This document shows positions 9,808-18,907 of a DNA stretch of 64,000 nucleotides, in pieces; position 1 is the first letter of the stretch, and every line of letters starts with the position of its first letter. Made by a program: the position numbers and the translations under genes. Under the pieces are notes generated by a model. The model had not been told where the DNA came from, ran no database searches, and saw only the letters and a program-made list of their open reading frames with translations. This stretch comes from Bacteroidaceae bacterium HV4-6-C5C (lineage in GTDB: Bacteria > Bacteroidota > Bacteroidia > Bacteroidales > Bacteroidaceae), in assembly GCA_007896885.1 (NCBI GenBank), contig VOIU01000008.1, forward strand, positions 1 through 64,000, in the 5' to 3' direction.

Positions 9808-11322
9808 TTAAATTCTTAATACTCCCTTATGTAAGCCGAATGCCCGCCATTTACTGATTGGTCGGTTATCGGTAGCGTTGGGTGAAGCATTTTCTTCAAG
9901 ATTCATTAGATAGTCGATGTAAGCAGCTATCATCGCAATATTTTCATCTTCTTCGTCGGTTGATGAAACCTCTTTGAGCAGATGATCTCCGTTTTTACCG
10001 ATGAAGCCTGTGTCATACTTGCCTTCAATAAAATCGGGAGTATCCATAATGCAACGCAGATAGCTGATATTAGTCATGATACCGGTTATTTTGTATTCAT
10101 GAAGTACGCGGCGCATACGTTCGATGGCGTACTCGCGAGTTACAGCCCATACAATCAGTTTGCCAATCATCGGGTCGTAATATAGGGGTATTTCGTAGCC
10201 TTCATATACATAGCTGTCAATGCGGACACCAATTCCATTAGGTTCGATTATCTGTTTGATAATACCAGGAGAAGGCATGAAATTGTTTTGAGGATCTTCA
10301 GCGCAGATACGACATTCAATGGCATGTCCGCGTTGCTTTAAGTCCTCTTGTCGAAAACGCAGCGGATGTCCTTCGGCTACTTTGATCTGCTCTTTCACAA
10401 GGTCTACTCCCAATACTTCTTCCGTGATGGGATGTTCCACTTGTAAACGGGTATTCATCTCAAGAAAGTAGTAATTATAATGCTTATCAACAAGGAATTC
10501 AATAGTCCCTGCTCCAATGTATCCCACCGCTTTTGCAGCTGCAATGGCTTTCTCACCCATCGATTTACGAATCTCCTCTGTAATGAATGGAGAAGGGCTT
10601 TCTTCAAGTATTTTTTGATTACGGCGCTGTATTGAGCATTCACGTTCGTAAAGATGGACAACATTGCCATGCTTGTCACCTAAGATCTGAAATTCAATAT
10701 GATGAGGCTCTTCAACGAACTTCTCCAAATATACGGTATCGTCACCAAAAGATGATAAAGATTCACTTTTGGCTGTGGTGTAGGCTTCTTCCACTTCATC
10801 TTCATTGTGTATTAGCCGCATACCTTTTCCTCCACCACCCATCGAAGCTTTCAGCATGACGGGGTAACCTATTTCGTTGCAAAGTTTACGTGCTTCTTCG
10901 ATACTTTTTAAATTTTCATGAGTTCCCGGAACAACAGGTACACCGGCTTCAATCATGCGAATGCGAGCGGATATCTTATCGCCCATAGCATCCATGGTTT
11001 CAGGCTTTGGTCCGATGAATATAATATTCTCGGTTTCACAGCGGCGTGCGAATTCGGCATTTTCCGATAGAAAGCCGTATCCCGGATGTATTGCATCGAC
11101 ATGATGCTCTTTCGCGACTTTGATAATGTTTTCTATGTTCAAATAACTCTCACGCGAGGCGGCAGGGCCAATGCAATAAGCTTCATCTGCATATAAGACG
11201 TGTTTAGCTGTACGATCAGCTTCAGAAAAGACAGCGACGGAAGTAATTTCCATTTCACGACAGGAACGCATAATGCGTATAGCTATCTCTCCACGGTTTG
11301 CTACTAAAATTTTTTTTATCAT
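9808..11322 (-). CDS. accC: biotin carboxylase subunit of acyl-CoA carboxylase
   Basis: ATP-dependent carboxylation of biotin on the carrier protein. The order is a PreATP-grasp fold (1-115, with ILVANRGEIAIRIMRSC), an ATP-grasp domain (glycine loop MGGGGKGMR near 165; EMNTRLQVEHP near 290) and the C-terminal biotin carboxylase domain. At 504 residues it is slightly longer than AccC of E. coli (449), as in propionyl-CoA carboxylase alpha chains that lack their fused biotinyl domain. It is the first gene of the three-gene unit. Its long leader holds a cobalamin riboswitch, so the symbol describes the fold and not necessarily fatty-acid synthesis. Confidence 0.88.
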   Translation of the reverse strand: MIKKILVANRGEIAIRIMRSCREMEITSVAVFSEADRTAKHVLYADEAYCIGPAASRESYLNIENIIKVAKEHHVDAIHPGYGFLSENAEFARRCETENIIFIGPKPETMDAMGDKISARIRMIEAGVPVVPGTHENLKSIEEARKLCNEIGYPVMLKASMGGGGKGMRLIHNEDEVEEAYTTAKSESLSSFGDDTVYLEKFVEEPHHIEFQILGDKHGNVVHLYERECSIQRRNQKILEESPSPFITEEIRKSMGEKAIAAAKAVGYIGAGTIEFLVDKHYNYYFLEMNTRLQVEHPITEEVLGVDLVKEQIKVAEGHPLRFRQEDLKQRGHAIECRICAEDPQNNFMPSPGIIKQIIEPNGIGVRIDSYVYEGYEIPLYYDPMIGKLIVWAVTREYAIERMRRVLHEYKITGIMTNISYLRCIMDTPDFIEGKYDTGFIGKNGDHLLKEVSSTDEEDENIAMIAAYIDYLMNLEENASPNATDNRPISKWRAFGLHKGVLRI

Positions 11323-11426
11323 TTTCTACTTCAGATAAACAGGACACAGATATTACTATGGTAGGAGATTCCCACCTTTATAACAGAGCTTAATCCTGAA
11401 TTAATTTATAAAGTTACTGAACACAA

Positions 11427-11640
11427 ATTACCTAACCCACGAGGTAAATGGCTATTTATGAATGGCAGGTCTTCTGACTTTGCTTCCGTTCCGATTGCCT
11501 TCCCAATAGCATTACCATTAGTGGCGAGAGTAATATCGAATCGTTTGATATAAAGCTTCACAGCAGCGGGACTGTCGGGGATTTTCACCCTGTTCCCTTT
11601 TAATCGCAGCGTTGTAATAAATGGAACGCATGCAAACCAA
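11427..11640 (-). ncRNA. cobalamin riboswitch in the carboxylase operon leader
   Basis: Reading the minus strand, the conserved blocks of the class occur in order: GGGAACAGGGTGAAAATCC, then GACAGTCCCGCTGCTGTGAA, then GCCACT...GGGAAGGC, and finally the B12-box end AAGTCAGAAGACCTGCC (plus-strand 11464-11480). A stem TTACCT/AGGTAA with an 8-base loop (about 11429-11446) follows and could be the kissing-loop hairpin. A short hairpin GGTGGGA/TCCTACC lies about 35 bases before the accC start. It should sense adenosyl- or another cobalamin and control the operon. A 60-codon ORF here is a shadow of the RNA. Confidence 0.93.
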
Positions 11641-11647
11641 TCCGGCG

Positions 11648-11655
11648 CAAAGTTA
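11648..11655 (-). promoter_or_regulatory. -7 promoter element driving the riboswitch leader
   Basis: The minus strand reads TAACTTTG, an exact TAnnTTTG match. The predicted start about seven bases on falls right at the 5' end of the riboswitch, which supports it. Confidence 0.65.
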
Positions 11656-11721
11656 TGTAATAATTTGGAATATGAAATGATTTTTGCACTTTTGTTGTGA
11701 TAATGTGCATTTTTATGTCAG

Positions 11722-11749
11722 AAAAAAGGCGGAGCACAAAGTGTCCGCC
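11722..11749 (-). terminator. terminator after the ThrE/DUF6064-like operon
   Basis: On the minus strand a GC-rich hairpin (GGCGGACAC with GTGCTCCGCC, one bulged base, 3-base loop) is followed by six T. It separates the upstream membrane-protein operon from the riboswitch-controlled operon. Confidence 0.85.
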
Positions 11750-11817
11750 AATGATGCATAGTCTTTATATTTTGATGTTAATGTGCTGTGAAATAGATTA
11801 TTACTGATTGTTTCTTA

Positions 11818-12537
11818 TTAAATCACTTCATTGATAAGTGTGATTCCAAGAAATACTCCGATGACAAGGCACAAAACAATAAGTATCCAGTTGGTGTATT
11901 TGGCACTGGGTTTGGTTTCTTTATGGAGGTTTTGGTCGAAGTAATTTTTAAAGAACAGATAGATAGCCGGTACGGTTGCACTTGCCAACAATAGGTCTTC
12001 GGGTATTTTAAATAAATATACTTTAGAGAAAGAAATAAGCGCCCAATGGCATAGGAACAAGATCACAAGGAGGTTTACTTTACGTGAGAAAGCCAAGAGT
12101 AAACCAATTGAGAATACTGCAACCGAACAGGGCATAACGGTAGTGGTCATCATGGGAAACTCCATGCCGCGTCCCCACGATAGCAGAGGATATAGAAACG
12201 GCATTGCATATAGCACATAGGTCAGTTTATCATATTTCCGAGAGCGTTCAAAGGTAGTGTATCCGGTAATCAAATCCCATAACCAAATTAGCGTCATAGC
12301 TGCCCAAAAGATAGCCAATATATAATTATAATCTCTTTCGCTGCAATAAATCATGTAGTATACGATTGATATCCATCCGTTTAAGAATACCATGTAACTT
12401 TTTACCAAACGCTTTACTGTTAATGTGGGCTTCTGATATAGGAGTGCAGTCAATGAAATGCCAATAGCAGTTATAATCAACTGAGCAATCCATGTTCCTT
12501 CATTATACTCGGCAATTGTTCTCCAAAAAACTTCCAT
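11818..12537 (-). CDS. multi-pass membrane protein, DUF6064-like
   Basis: A 239-residue integral membrane protein with about six to seven hydrophobic segments and no enzyme motif. The N-terminal FWRTIAEYNEGTWIAQLIITAIG and overall shape resemble DUF6064 proteins, which I recall only by pattern. It follows the two exporter genes at 11 bases and should be cotranscribed with them, ending at the terminator at 11749. Function unknown; a transport or envelope role is only a guess from the operon. Confidence 0.6.
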   Translation of the reverse strand: MEVFWRTIAEYNEGTWIAQLIITAIGISLTALLYQKPTLTVKRLVKSYMVFLNGWISIVYYMIYCSERDYNYILAIFWAAMTLIWLWDLITGYTTFERSRKYDKLTYVLYAMPFLYPLLSWGRGMEFPMMTTTVMPCSVAVFSIGLLLAFSRKVNLLVILFLCHWALISFSKVYLFKIPEDLLLASATVPAIYLFFKNYFDQNLHKETKPSAKYTNWILIVLCLVIGVFLGITLINEVI

Positions 12538-12548
12538 ATTCTATATTT

Positions 12549-13058
12549 TTATCCTTGACTTATTGAATCTTTCTTATGCCTGGTCATCGAAAATGCTTTG
12601 TTTACAAATAAGAATAGAGGAATAGTAGCTCCGATTGCCAGCATAAAGATGACGCTACAAGTCACAATACTGTTTGTAAATAAGTCAATCAGGTATTTCT
12701 CTTGTAACTCAGGGACTTTCATATTTTGCATAAACATGATTAGTGAAAATACAATTTTATAGGCGAACATTCCCGGAATCATCGGTAGTAAAGCTGGAAT
12801 ATACAATACTGTCATTGGGCAGTAAATGCGTTTTCCTAAAAAAAGACTCCCCATTCCTATAGAGAATGAAGCACAAAGTGATGCAGTGGCAATATCTGCC
12901 CCCAGATAGTGCATTAAGCAAAAACGTATGGCATGACCAATGCCACCAAGTATGGCTATTGAAGGGAAAGCTCGCAATGGAGGATCGGAGATTGCGCCGA
13001 AACCAATGGCGGCAATAGCTCCAAATATAGCGTCGGTAAGAATATCGAGTATAATCAT
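12549..13058 (-). CDS. threonine/serine exporter, small (ThrE C-terminal, DUF3815-like) subunit
   Basis: A 169-residue membrane protein with about five hydrophobic segments, matching the C-terminal half of ThrE-type amino-acid exporters. ALLPMIPGMFAYK near residue 90 is the family's glycine/proline helix-breaking motif. Its start overlaps the stop of the preceding gene by four bases (ATGA), the classic arrangement of a two-gene ThrE split. It presumably forms one exporter with that protein in the inner membrane. Confidence 0.82.
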   Translation of the reverse strand: MIILDILTDAIFGAIAAIGFGAISDPPLRAFPSIAILGGIGHAIRFCLMHYLGADIATASLCASFSIGMGSLFLGKRIYCPMTVLYIPALLPMIPGMFAYKIVFSLIMFMQNMKVPELQEKYLIDLFTNSIVTCSVIFMLAIGATIPLFLFVNKAFSMTRHKKDSISQG

Positions 13059-13822
13059 AATAAGCTGTTTCTAATTAACATTAGTGTACATGAAAGACCT
13101 ATGGCAATGCAGAGTATTAGTAGCAAAGCTTGAATGAGGCGGGTACATCCTATGACGACATGTCCTTCTACCACGTCGATTACTCCATTGAGTAAAGGCA
13201 CACCGGGTACAAGATAGAGAACACTCGTTCCAATAGCTATTTCTGCAGTAGTATTGAGTGTCAGTGCCGAAGATGCAACTAAAGATGCGATAAATGCAGA
13301 TATTACAAAAATGATATAGTGATTAACTTTCTTCTTTTGCAATACTTGACGGATATAGAATCCTATCAAGGTGGCTGAGAAGACTATGATTCGTGCGGTC
13401 CAGTCACCTCCAAACAGTGCACAAAATGAAGCATTGGCAAAGCCCACTAAGAAAAGAGTGCATAGCGGATCCATTTTTGGGCGGGATATAATTTGCTGGT
13501 ATTTTTCCCACAACTCCTCCAATGATAAGTGACTGTCAAATGCATCCCAGCTAAGCGCACTCAGTTCTGCATTCAGTTCGAAGCTAATGGGATATACCGG
13601 GATAATGGTAACTTCGTTGTAGACTTCCTGCGTCGTATTATCGCAGACACTCATTACCATCGTCTTTTGGAAGAGACTCATTTTGACATCTACGTCAAGT
13701 GATTTTCCTATACGTCGGGTATTTCTGATAACCCGTGAAGTGTGAACACCCGATCCCATAAGTCGATTGGCATATTCCATGAGGAAGCGGGTGATGTCTT
13801 TCAAATTGTTTGGTGAGTTCAT
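13055..13822 (-). CDS. threonine/serine exporter, large (ThrE N-terminal, DUF1212-like) subunit
   Basis: A 255-residue protein with a soluble N-terminal region of about 110 residues (LMGSGVHTSRVIRNTRRIGKSL) and about five C-terminal membrane segments including VLYLVPGVPLLNGVIDVVEGH, the ThrE signature. The ATG at 13822 is preferred; a longer frame begins at a non-ATG codon at 13864. It overlaps the small subunit by four bases. Its own promoter element lies about 45 bases upstream. Export of threonine and serine is the family role; the substrate is not proven here. Confidence 0.82.
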   Translation of the reverse strand: MNSPNNLKDITRFLMEYANRLMGSGVHTSRVIRNTRRIGKSLDVDVKMSLFQKTMVMSVCDNTTQEVYNEVTIIPVYPISFELNAELSALSWDAFDSHLSLEELWEKYQQIISRPKMDPLCTLFLVGFANASFCALFGGDWTARIIVFSATLIGFYIRQVLQKKKVNHYIIFVISAFIASLVASSALTLNTTAEIAIGTSVLYLVPGVPLLNGVIDVVEGHVVIGCTRLIQALLLILCIAIGLSCTLMLIRNSLL

Positions 13823-13863
13823 ACTTAAAAGTGTTATCCTAAAGCTTACCTGGAAAAACGTCA

Positions 13864-13871
13864 CAAAGGTA
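13864..13871 (-). promoter_or_regulatory. -7 promoter element of the exporter operon
   Basis: The minus strand reads TACCTTTG, an exact TAnnTTTG match, about 40 bases before the ATG at 13822. Confidence 0.5.
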
Positions 13872-13894
13872 GACTTTTTTTCGATATACTGGTT

Positions 13895-14395
13895 TTAAAT
13901 TATTGGATTATAGTCATATAACACTGCCCTCCTTGCTTTTAACGAAGCGGGTACATCTATTAAACGTTGATTGCTACTTCCACGAAAATAGAGGGATTCA
14001 TCTTGCAGTTTTTCTTCAAATTTGCCATCTACCAACACGTCTATATATTCTAAAAGCTTATTCTGTGATGGGTTATGCAATAAGTTTTCAAATAGATAGC
14101 CGGTATAACACCAGATATTTTTATTACTACTCGATTTGATAGCATTTGCCAGCTCGGTAAACCCTTCGGGTTGAAACATGGGGTCTCCTCCGCTGAATGT
14201 TACATCAGCAAAAGAGTCTGCCAGTATTTTATCCAAAATATCATCTGTAGACATCCAATGCCCGTTGTGAATATTCCACGATGAGGGGTTATGACATCCG
14301 GGACAATTATTAGAGCAGCCTGCCGCATAGATAGCCGTTCTAAAGCCTGGACCATCTACAGTCGTGTCTTCTACTATATCTAAGATAGAAATCAT
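13895..14395 (-). CDS. nrdG: anaerobic ribonucleotide reductase activating enzyme
   Basis: A radical-SAM enzyme that makes the glycyl radical on NrdD under anaerobic conditions. The 4Fe-4S motif CSNNCPGC gives Cys27, Cys31 and Cys34, and TFSGGDPMFQPEG near residue 68 is the SAM-binding glycine motif. At 166 residues the length is normal for NrdG. It starts eight bases after the nrdD stop, so the two are cotranscribed. The strict class III pair fits an obligate anaerobe. Confidence 0.94.
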   Translation of the reverse strand: MISILDIVEDTTVDGPGFRTAIYAAGCSNNCPGCHNPSSWNIHNGHWMSTDDILDKILADSFADVTFSGGDPMFQPEGFTELANAIKSSSNKNIWCYTGYLFENLLHNPSQNKLLEYIDVLVDGKFEEKLQDESLYFRGSSNQRLIDVPASLKARRAVLYDYNPII

Positions 14396-14403
14396 TTTGC
14401 GTT

Positions 14404-16611
14404 TTAGTTATGTACAATACGGTCATTCAACTCAGCCAACTTTGCATTATTCCAACGATCGGTGGTTCCTACCAAATAACCTGTTATGCGTTGCAACTTA
14501 TCGATATGCGTACTGCCACATTTAGGGCAAGCTTCCAGATTGGCTGTTGAATTTTCGTATCCGCATTCCAAACAACGATTACGATTATGGTTCACCGATC
14601 CATATCCGATGTTGTACTGATCCATCATATCAACGACTCTCATTATCACCTCAGGATTATGAGTTGCATCTCCATCAATTTCTACATAGAAGATATGTCC
14701 TCCACGGGTCAAATCGTGATATGGAGCTTCTACTTCAGCTTTATGACGGGCGCTGCATTTGTAGTATACCGGTACGTGGTTGGAGTTGGTATAATAATCA
14801 CGGTCCGTAATGCCATTGAGTATACCGAATTGTTTACGGTCTACTTGGGTGAATTTACCCGATAAACCTTCTGCAGGAGTGGCTAATACACTATAATTAT
14901 GTTGATATTGCTCGGAGAACTGATTTACGCGATCACGCATATAAGTCACGATTCTCAGTCCCAATTGCTGAGCTTCTTCCGACTCTCCATGATGTTTTCC
15001 GGTTAAAGCGACAAGACATTCTGCCAACCCAATAAATCCTACCCCCAATGTCCCTTGATTAATAACAGAAGCGATGGTATCATTAGGACTTAGCTTTTCA
15101 CAACCGATCCATAATGCAGACATGAGCAATGGAAACTGTTTGGCAAATGCTGTCTTTTGAAATTCCATACGTTCATGTAGCTGTCTTGCTGTTACTTCAA
15201 GCATGGAATCTAATTTGGCAAAGAATTTGGATATGCGTAATTTATCATCTTTTATATCCATACATTCTATTGCCAGACGGACAATGTTGATTGTAGAGAA
15301 AGAAATGTTTCCTCTTCCAACGGATGTTTTGGGACCAAATTTATTTTCGAAAACGCGCGTACGGCATCCCATTGTCGCCACTTCATATTCGTAACGCTTG
15401 GGGTCATCACTTTTCCATTCTTCGCTTTGATTGAAGGTGGCATCCAAATTTAAGAAGTTCGGGAAGAAACGCCTTGCCGTTACCTTGCATGCCAATTGAT
15501 AAAGGTCGTAGTTTCTATCCTCCGGCAAATAGCTGATACCTCGTTTTTTCTTCCATATTTGAATAGGGAAAATAGCTGTTTCCCCGTTTCCAACCCCTTG
15601 GTAAGTGCTTTTCAGAAGCTCACGTATAATACAACGTCCTTCAGCCGAAGTATCCGTACCATAATTTATCGAACTGAACACGACTTGATTTCCTCCGCGA
15701 GAATGGATGGTATTCATATTATGGATAAATGCTTCCATGGACTGATGTACGCGAGCTACGGTTTTATTAACGGCATGCTGTACAATTCGTTTCTCGTCCG
15801 ATAATCCATCGAGCGGTTGTTGCAAATAATCGATCAGGTCTTTATTGTAGAGGTGGGAATAGTCTTTTCCATTCAGTTCCTCTAGATTCTTTATTTCTTC
15901 TATGTAGCTGTTCCGCACATAGGGTGCGAGGTAAAAATCGAATGCAGGAATGGCTTGTCCACCGTGCATCTCATTTTGAGCGGTTTCTAAAGATATACAT
16001 CCCAGGATACTGGCGGTTTCAATACGCTTTGCCGGACGTGATTCGCCGTGTCCGGCCGAAAAGCCATATTTTAAGATGCGATCAAGAGGGTGCTGTACGC
16101 AAGTTAAGCTTTTCGTTGGATAATAATCTTTATCGTGGATGTGCAAATAATTATCTTGTACGGCTGCCAATACTTCATCACTTAGCAGATAATCATCCAC
16201 AAAAGGTTTTGTTGTCTCGCTAGCAAACTTCATCATCATTCCAGCGGGCGTATCTGCGTTCATATTTGCATTTTCCCTAGTGATATCGTTGGATTTAATA
16301 TTAATTATTTCCAAAAACATATCACGTGTCTTTGCCTTTCGTGCAATGCTGCGTTGATTTCTGTAGGCGATATATCTTTGAGCCACATCTTTGCGGCTAC
16401 TTTTCATTAATTCTAATTCTACCGCGTCTTGGATAGTTTCCACTGTCATCTGAGCGTCGCCTTTAATAAAAATATGGTCTGTAATCTGGCGTATAAGTTG
16501 TATGTCCTCTCCCTTATCGGTATGGAGCATTGCCTTGCGAATTGCTGCTACAATTTTATCTTCATTAAAGCCTACGATGCGTCCGTCTCTTTTGACTACT
16601 GTTTGTATCAT
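14404..16611 (-). CDS. nrdD: anaerobic ribonucleoside-triphosphate reductase (class III)
   Basis: Reduces ribonucleoside triphosphates to deoxy forms in anaerobic cells. An N-terminal ATP-cone (1-90, VVKRDGRIVGFNEDKI) precedes the ten-stranded barrel. Near the C-terminus a zinc site CLECGY...CPKC is followed by the glycyl-radical motif RITGYL, with the radical glycine at about residue 711 of 735. The length is usual for the class. It leads the nrdDG operon; an exact -7 element lies about 45 bases upstream. Confidence 0.95.
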   Translation of the reverse strand: MIQTVVKRDGRIVGFNEDKIVAAIRKAMLHTDKGEDIQLIRQITDHIFIKGDAQMTVETIQDAVELELMKSSRKDVAQRYIAYRNQRSIARKAKTRDMFLEIINIKSNDITRENANMNADTPAGMMMKFASETTKPFVDDYLLSDEVLAAVQDNYLHIHDKDYYPTKSLTCVQHPLDRILKYGFSAGHGESRPAKRIETASILGCISLETAQNEMHGGQAIPAFDFYLAPYVRNSYIEEIKNLEELNGKDYSHLYNKDLIDYLQQPLDGLSDEKRIVQHAVNKTVARVHQSMEAFIHNMNTIHSRGGNQVVFSSINYGTDTSAEGRCIIRELLKSTYQGVGNGETAIFPIQIWKKKRGISYLPEDRNYDLYQLACKVTARRFFPNFLNLDATFNQSEEWKSDDPKRYEYEVATMGCRTRVFENKFGPKTSVGRGNISFSTINIVRLAIECMDIKDDKLRISKFFAKLDSMLEVTARQLHERMEFQKTAFAKQFPLLMSALWIGCEKLSPNDTIASVINQGTLGVGFIGLAECLVALTGKHHGESEEAQQLGLRIVTYMRDRVNQFSEQYQHNYSVLATPAEGLSGKFTQVDRKQFGILNGITDRDYYTNSNHVPVYYKCSARHKAEVEAPYHDLTRGGHIFYVEIDGDATHNPEVIMRVVDMMDQYNIGYGSVNHNRNRCLECGYENSTANLEACPKCGSTHIDKLQRITGYLVGTTDRWNNAKLAELNDRIVHN

Positions 16612-16655
16612 GATTAATTTATCTTTTATAGAATTTCTTATTGAAGTTTCTTCTA

Positions 16656-16663
16656 CAAAGGTA
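16656..16663 (-). promoter_or_regulatory. -7 promoter element of nrdDG
   Basis: The minus strand reads TACCTTTG, an exact TAnnTTTG match, 45 bases before the nrdD ATG. Farther upstream (16761-16771) lies AACTTGTATAT, which also occurs twice near the second LruC promoter. The rest of 16664-16833 shows nothing else. Confidence 0.5.
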
Positions 16664-16833
16664 GAAATATCGATACATGGTTATTCTTTTTGGATAACTT
16701 TTGCTGTTTTAAAATATGTTAATCAAAAGATATACAATGTGTTATGTTGAAGTTTTAGAAAACTTGTATATCTTGCTGATGATATTGTAAGAGCTGTTGC
16801 TGGAAATGTTTGTGTATCAGAACTATAAACAAG

Positions 16834-16866
16834 AATCCCCGGATATGTACTCCATATCCGGGGATT
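16834..16866 (-). terminator. terminator after the TlpA-like gene
   Basis: A perfect 14-bp stem (AATCCCCGGATATG with its complement) surrounds a 5-base loop, about 50 bases past the stop at 16919. On the minus strand the tail CTTGTTTATAG is only weakly T-rich. Confidence 0.7.
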
Positions 16867-16918
16867 GCTCTATCAAATCATTGAGTTGATTTTTATGTTT
16901 TCAGGGTTACCGTAATGC

Positions 16919-18013
16919 TTATTTTATTATTTCGGCAAGCTTCTTTTGTAGTTCTTCTCCATGCAATCCTCTTGCAAGTATTGTCCCGTCTTTACCAATA
17001 AGTACGGTGTGAGGGATACTACTTACTGCATACAATCTGGCACCTTCAGAGTTCCAATATTTCAAATCGGACATTTGAGGCCAGGTTATTTTTAATTGTT
17101 TGATACCATTTTTCCATGCATCGGCGGTTTGGTCTAATGATACTCCTACAATTTCAAATCCTTTTGTCTTATATTTAGCATAGGCACTTACCAGATTTGG
17201 CATTTCTTGTCGGCATGGTCCACACCAACTTGCCCAAAAGTCAATCAATACAATTTTGCCTTTTCCCGCATAATCCGATAGTTTAACGCTTTTGCCTTCG
17301 GGAGTTAACATGGAGAAATCCGTGAATTTTTTGCCTACGGCTGTGGCTTTCATTTTCTCTACATTCTCTTTTATTTTCACGATGGTTTCATCCTTTTGAT
17401 ACTGGGAAGGAATCTTCGGGAGGAGGGGATCCAAGTCATTCACTTCAAGATAATAGAAATTATTTTTCAGTAAATGTACACCTACCGGGTTCTCAATATT
17501 CTTTGCAATACCATCCTTTATGACACTGATCATTTTTTCCTGTAACGCATTCATTTCATCTGATTTCGCTTCCCTTTGCTTATCTGTAAGTGCAGCGTCG
17601 GACATCGATTCATAAGCAGTGTTCATTTTACTGCTTAACTCGTTTACCTGTTCGCGTACCTTTTGATACGCATCGTTGTTAGGAGTTCCGGTAGCTGAAT
17701 CATTGTTTTTGGTTAGGCTGATTTTAATTTTACCGTTCTCGAGGAAGAAGTCCATTAACAGCCCTTCTTTTCCGGCCGGGTTATAGGTGACATAGCGATT
17801 GTCTACACTATCTTGCTTTCCTTTAAAAGTGAAAGTCCCTTTAGATATTACAGCGGAGTCTAATTTGACAAGCTGACGTCCTTGTATTTTTTGCAGGTAT
17901 ACAGTGTCCCCGTCGTTTCCTCCTTCTACAGTTCCGGTTACCACGTAACCTTTATTTCCGGTACACGCCATTAAGAAGGCGGCAATGGAAAATAAGTAAG
18001 CTAATTTTTTCAT
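16919..18013 (-). CDS. TlpA-like thioredoxin-fold lipoprotein with DUF4369-type N-terminal domain
   Basis: A periplasm-facing thiol-disulfide oxidoreductase. The lipoprotein signal (MKKLAYLFSIAAFLMAC) has a lipobox ending at about Cys17. Residues about 20-110 form the beta-rich DUF4369 domain, then a helical linker, then an AhpC/TlpA-type thioredoxin domain (about 225-364) with the active site WCGPC (cysteines near 264 and 267). The ATG at 18013 is preferred over an in-frame TTG six bases earlier. Bacteroidetes have many such proteins; the redox partner is unknown. It lies alone between two terminators. Confidence 0.88.
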   Translation of the reverse strand: MKKLAYLFSIAAFLMACTGNKGYVVTGTVEGGNDGDTVYLQKIQGRQLVKLDSAVISKGTFTFKGKQDSVDNRYVTYNPAGKEGLLMDFFLENGKIKISLTKNNDSATGTPNNDAYQKVREQVNELSSKMNTAYESMSDAALTDKQREAKSDEMNALQEKMISVIKDGIAKNIENPVGVHLLKNNFYYLEVNDLDPLLPKIPSQYQKDETIVKIKENVEKMKATAVGKKFTDFSMLTPEGKSVKLSDYAGKGKIVLIDFWASWCGPCRQEMPNLVSAYAKYKTKGFEIVGVSLDQTADAWKNGIKQLKITWPQMSDLKYWNSEGARLYAVSSIPHTVLIGKDGTILARGLHGEELQKKLAEIIK

Positions 18014-18116
18014 TGGCAATATTTTTTAGTGATACTACAATTACAAACATACGTAAAAAATATAACTTATTCAGTCTTTTCTCGTGAAAACAAGAAACCC
18101 ATAAAGAGTGGTGTAT

Positions 18117-18149
18117 AAAAAAATCCCCTTCGGCTTACCGAAGAGGATT
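18117..18149 (-). terminator. rho-independent terminator of rpsP
   Basis: On the minus strand AATCCTCTTCGG pairs with CCGAAGGGGATT around a 4-base loop, followed by a run of T. It lies about 50 bases past the rpsP stop. Confidence 0.9.
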
Positions 18150-18196
18150 CTGGATTTTCATCCCAATTTTTTAGAAAATAAAGCCAACCGCCTTGT

Positions 18197-18760
18197 TTAT
18201 TCAGCAGCAGGAGCTTCAGCAGCGGGAGTCTCAGTAGCAGGAGCTTCTTCAACCGGTGCTTCTTCAGCAGGAGCCTCAGCAGCTACTTTCGCAGCTTCTT
18301 CAGCAGCTTTCTTTTCTGCTAATGCTTTAGCTTTTTCTTCATTAATTTTCTTTTCTGCGTCTAAACGAGCTTTTGCTTCAGCTTTCTTAGCAGCATCTTC
18401 TTTAGCTTTTAAAGCAGCTAAGCCGCTTTGTTTGTTGCTTTTCCATGCTTCAAATTTAGCATCTGCTTCTGCTTCGCCAAATGCGCCTTTGTTCACGCCA
18501 CCCAAAAGATGTTTTTTCATGTAAATCCCTTCGCGAGAGAGGATGTTACGTACAGTGTCGGTAGGTTGTGCACCTTTCAACACCCAGTCAAGTGCGCGAT
18601 CAAATTTCAAATCTACTGTGGCTGGATTGGTGTTAGGATTGTAAGTACCAATCTTCTCAATAAATTTACCATCACGTGGTGCTCTTACGTCTGCAATTAC
18701 GATGGAGTAGAAAGCGTAGCTCTTGCGACCATTTCTTTGCAATCTGATTTTAGTTGCCAT
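18197..18760 (-). CDS. rpsP: 30S ribosomal protein S16 with long Ala/Glu-rich tail
   Basis: Small-subunit ribosomal protein. The S16 core occupies residues 1-80 ([29 protein letters not shown]). Residues about 80-120 are a basic linker and 120-187 a highly charged, Ala/Lys/Glu then Ala/Glu/Pro-rich low-complexity tail. E. coli S16 has about 82 residues, so the tail more than doubles it; such tails are usual in Bacteroides. The low-complexity repeats create long false ORFs on both strands. It is monocistronic with a strong terminator. Confidence 0.95.
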   Translation of the reverse strand: MATKIRLQRNGRKSYAFYSIVIADVRAPRDGKFIEKIGTYNPNTNPATVDLKFDRALDWVLKGAQPTDTVRNILSREGIYMKKHLLGGVNKGAFGEAEADAKFEAWKSNKQSGLAALKAKEDAAKKAEAKARLDAEKKINEEKAKALAEKKAAEEAAKVAAEAPAEEAPVEEAPATETPAAEAPAAE

Positions 18761-18907
18761 TTTTAATTATTTTTTTAATGATTTGAATATGCTATTAACT
18801 CGTAATAGCGGCGCGAATTTACATCATTTTTTTGAGTTATGAAAAAGATCCTTTTATTTTCTTTTCATTTTCAATTAGATAGCTTGATTATATGCCTATA
18901 TATTCGG

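Noticed and set aside
11406..11588. 60-codon minus-strand ORF before accC
   Set aside because: It lies wholly inside the cobalamin riboswitch, whose RNA blocks explain the sequence.
18067..18524. ORFs on both strands over the end of rpsP
   Set aside because: They come from the low-complexity Ala/Glu-rich tail of S16 and the terminator.
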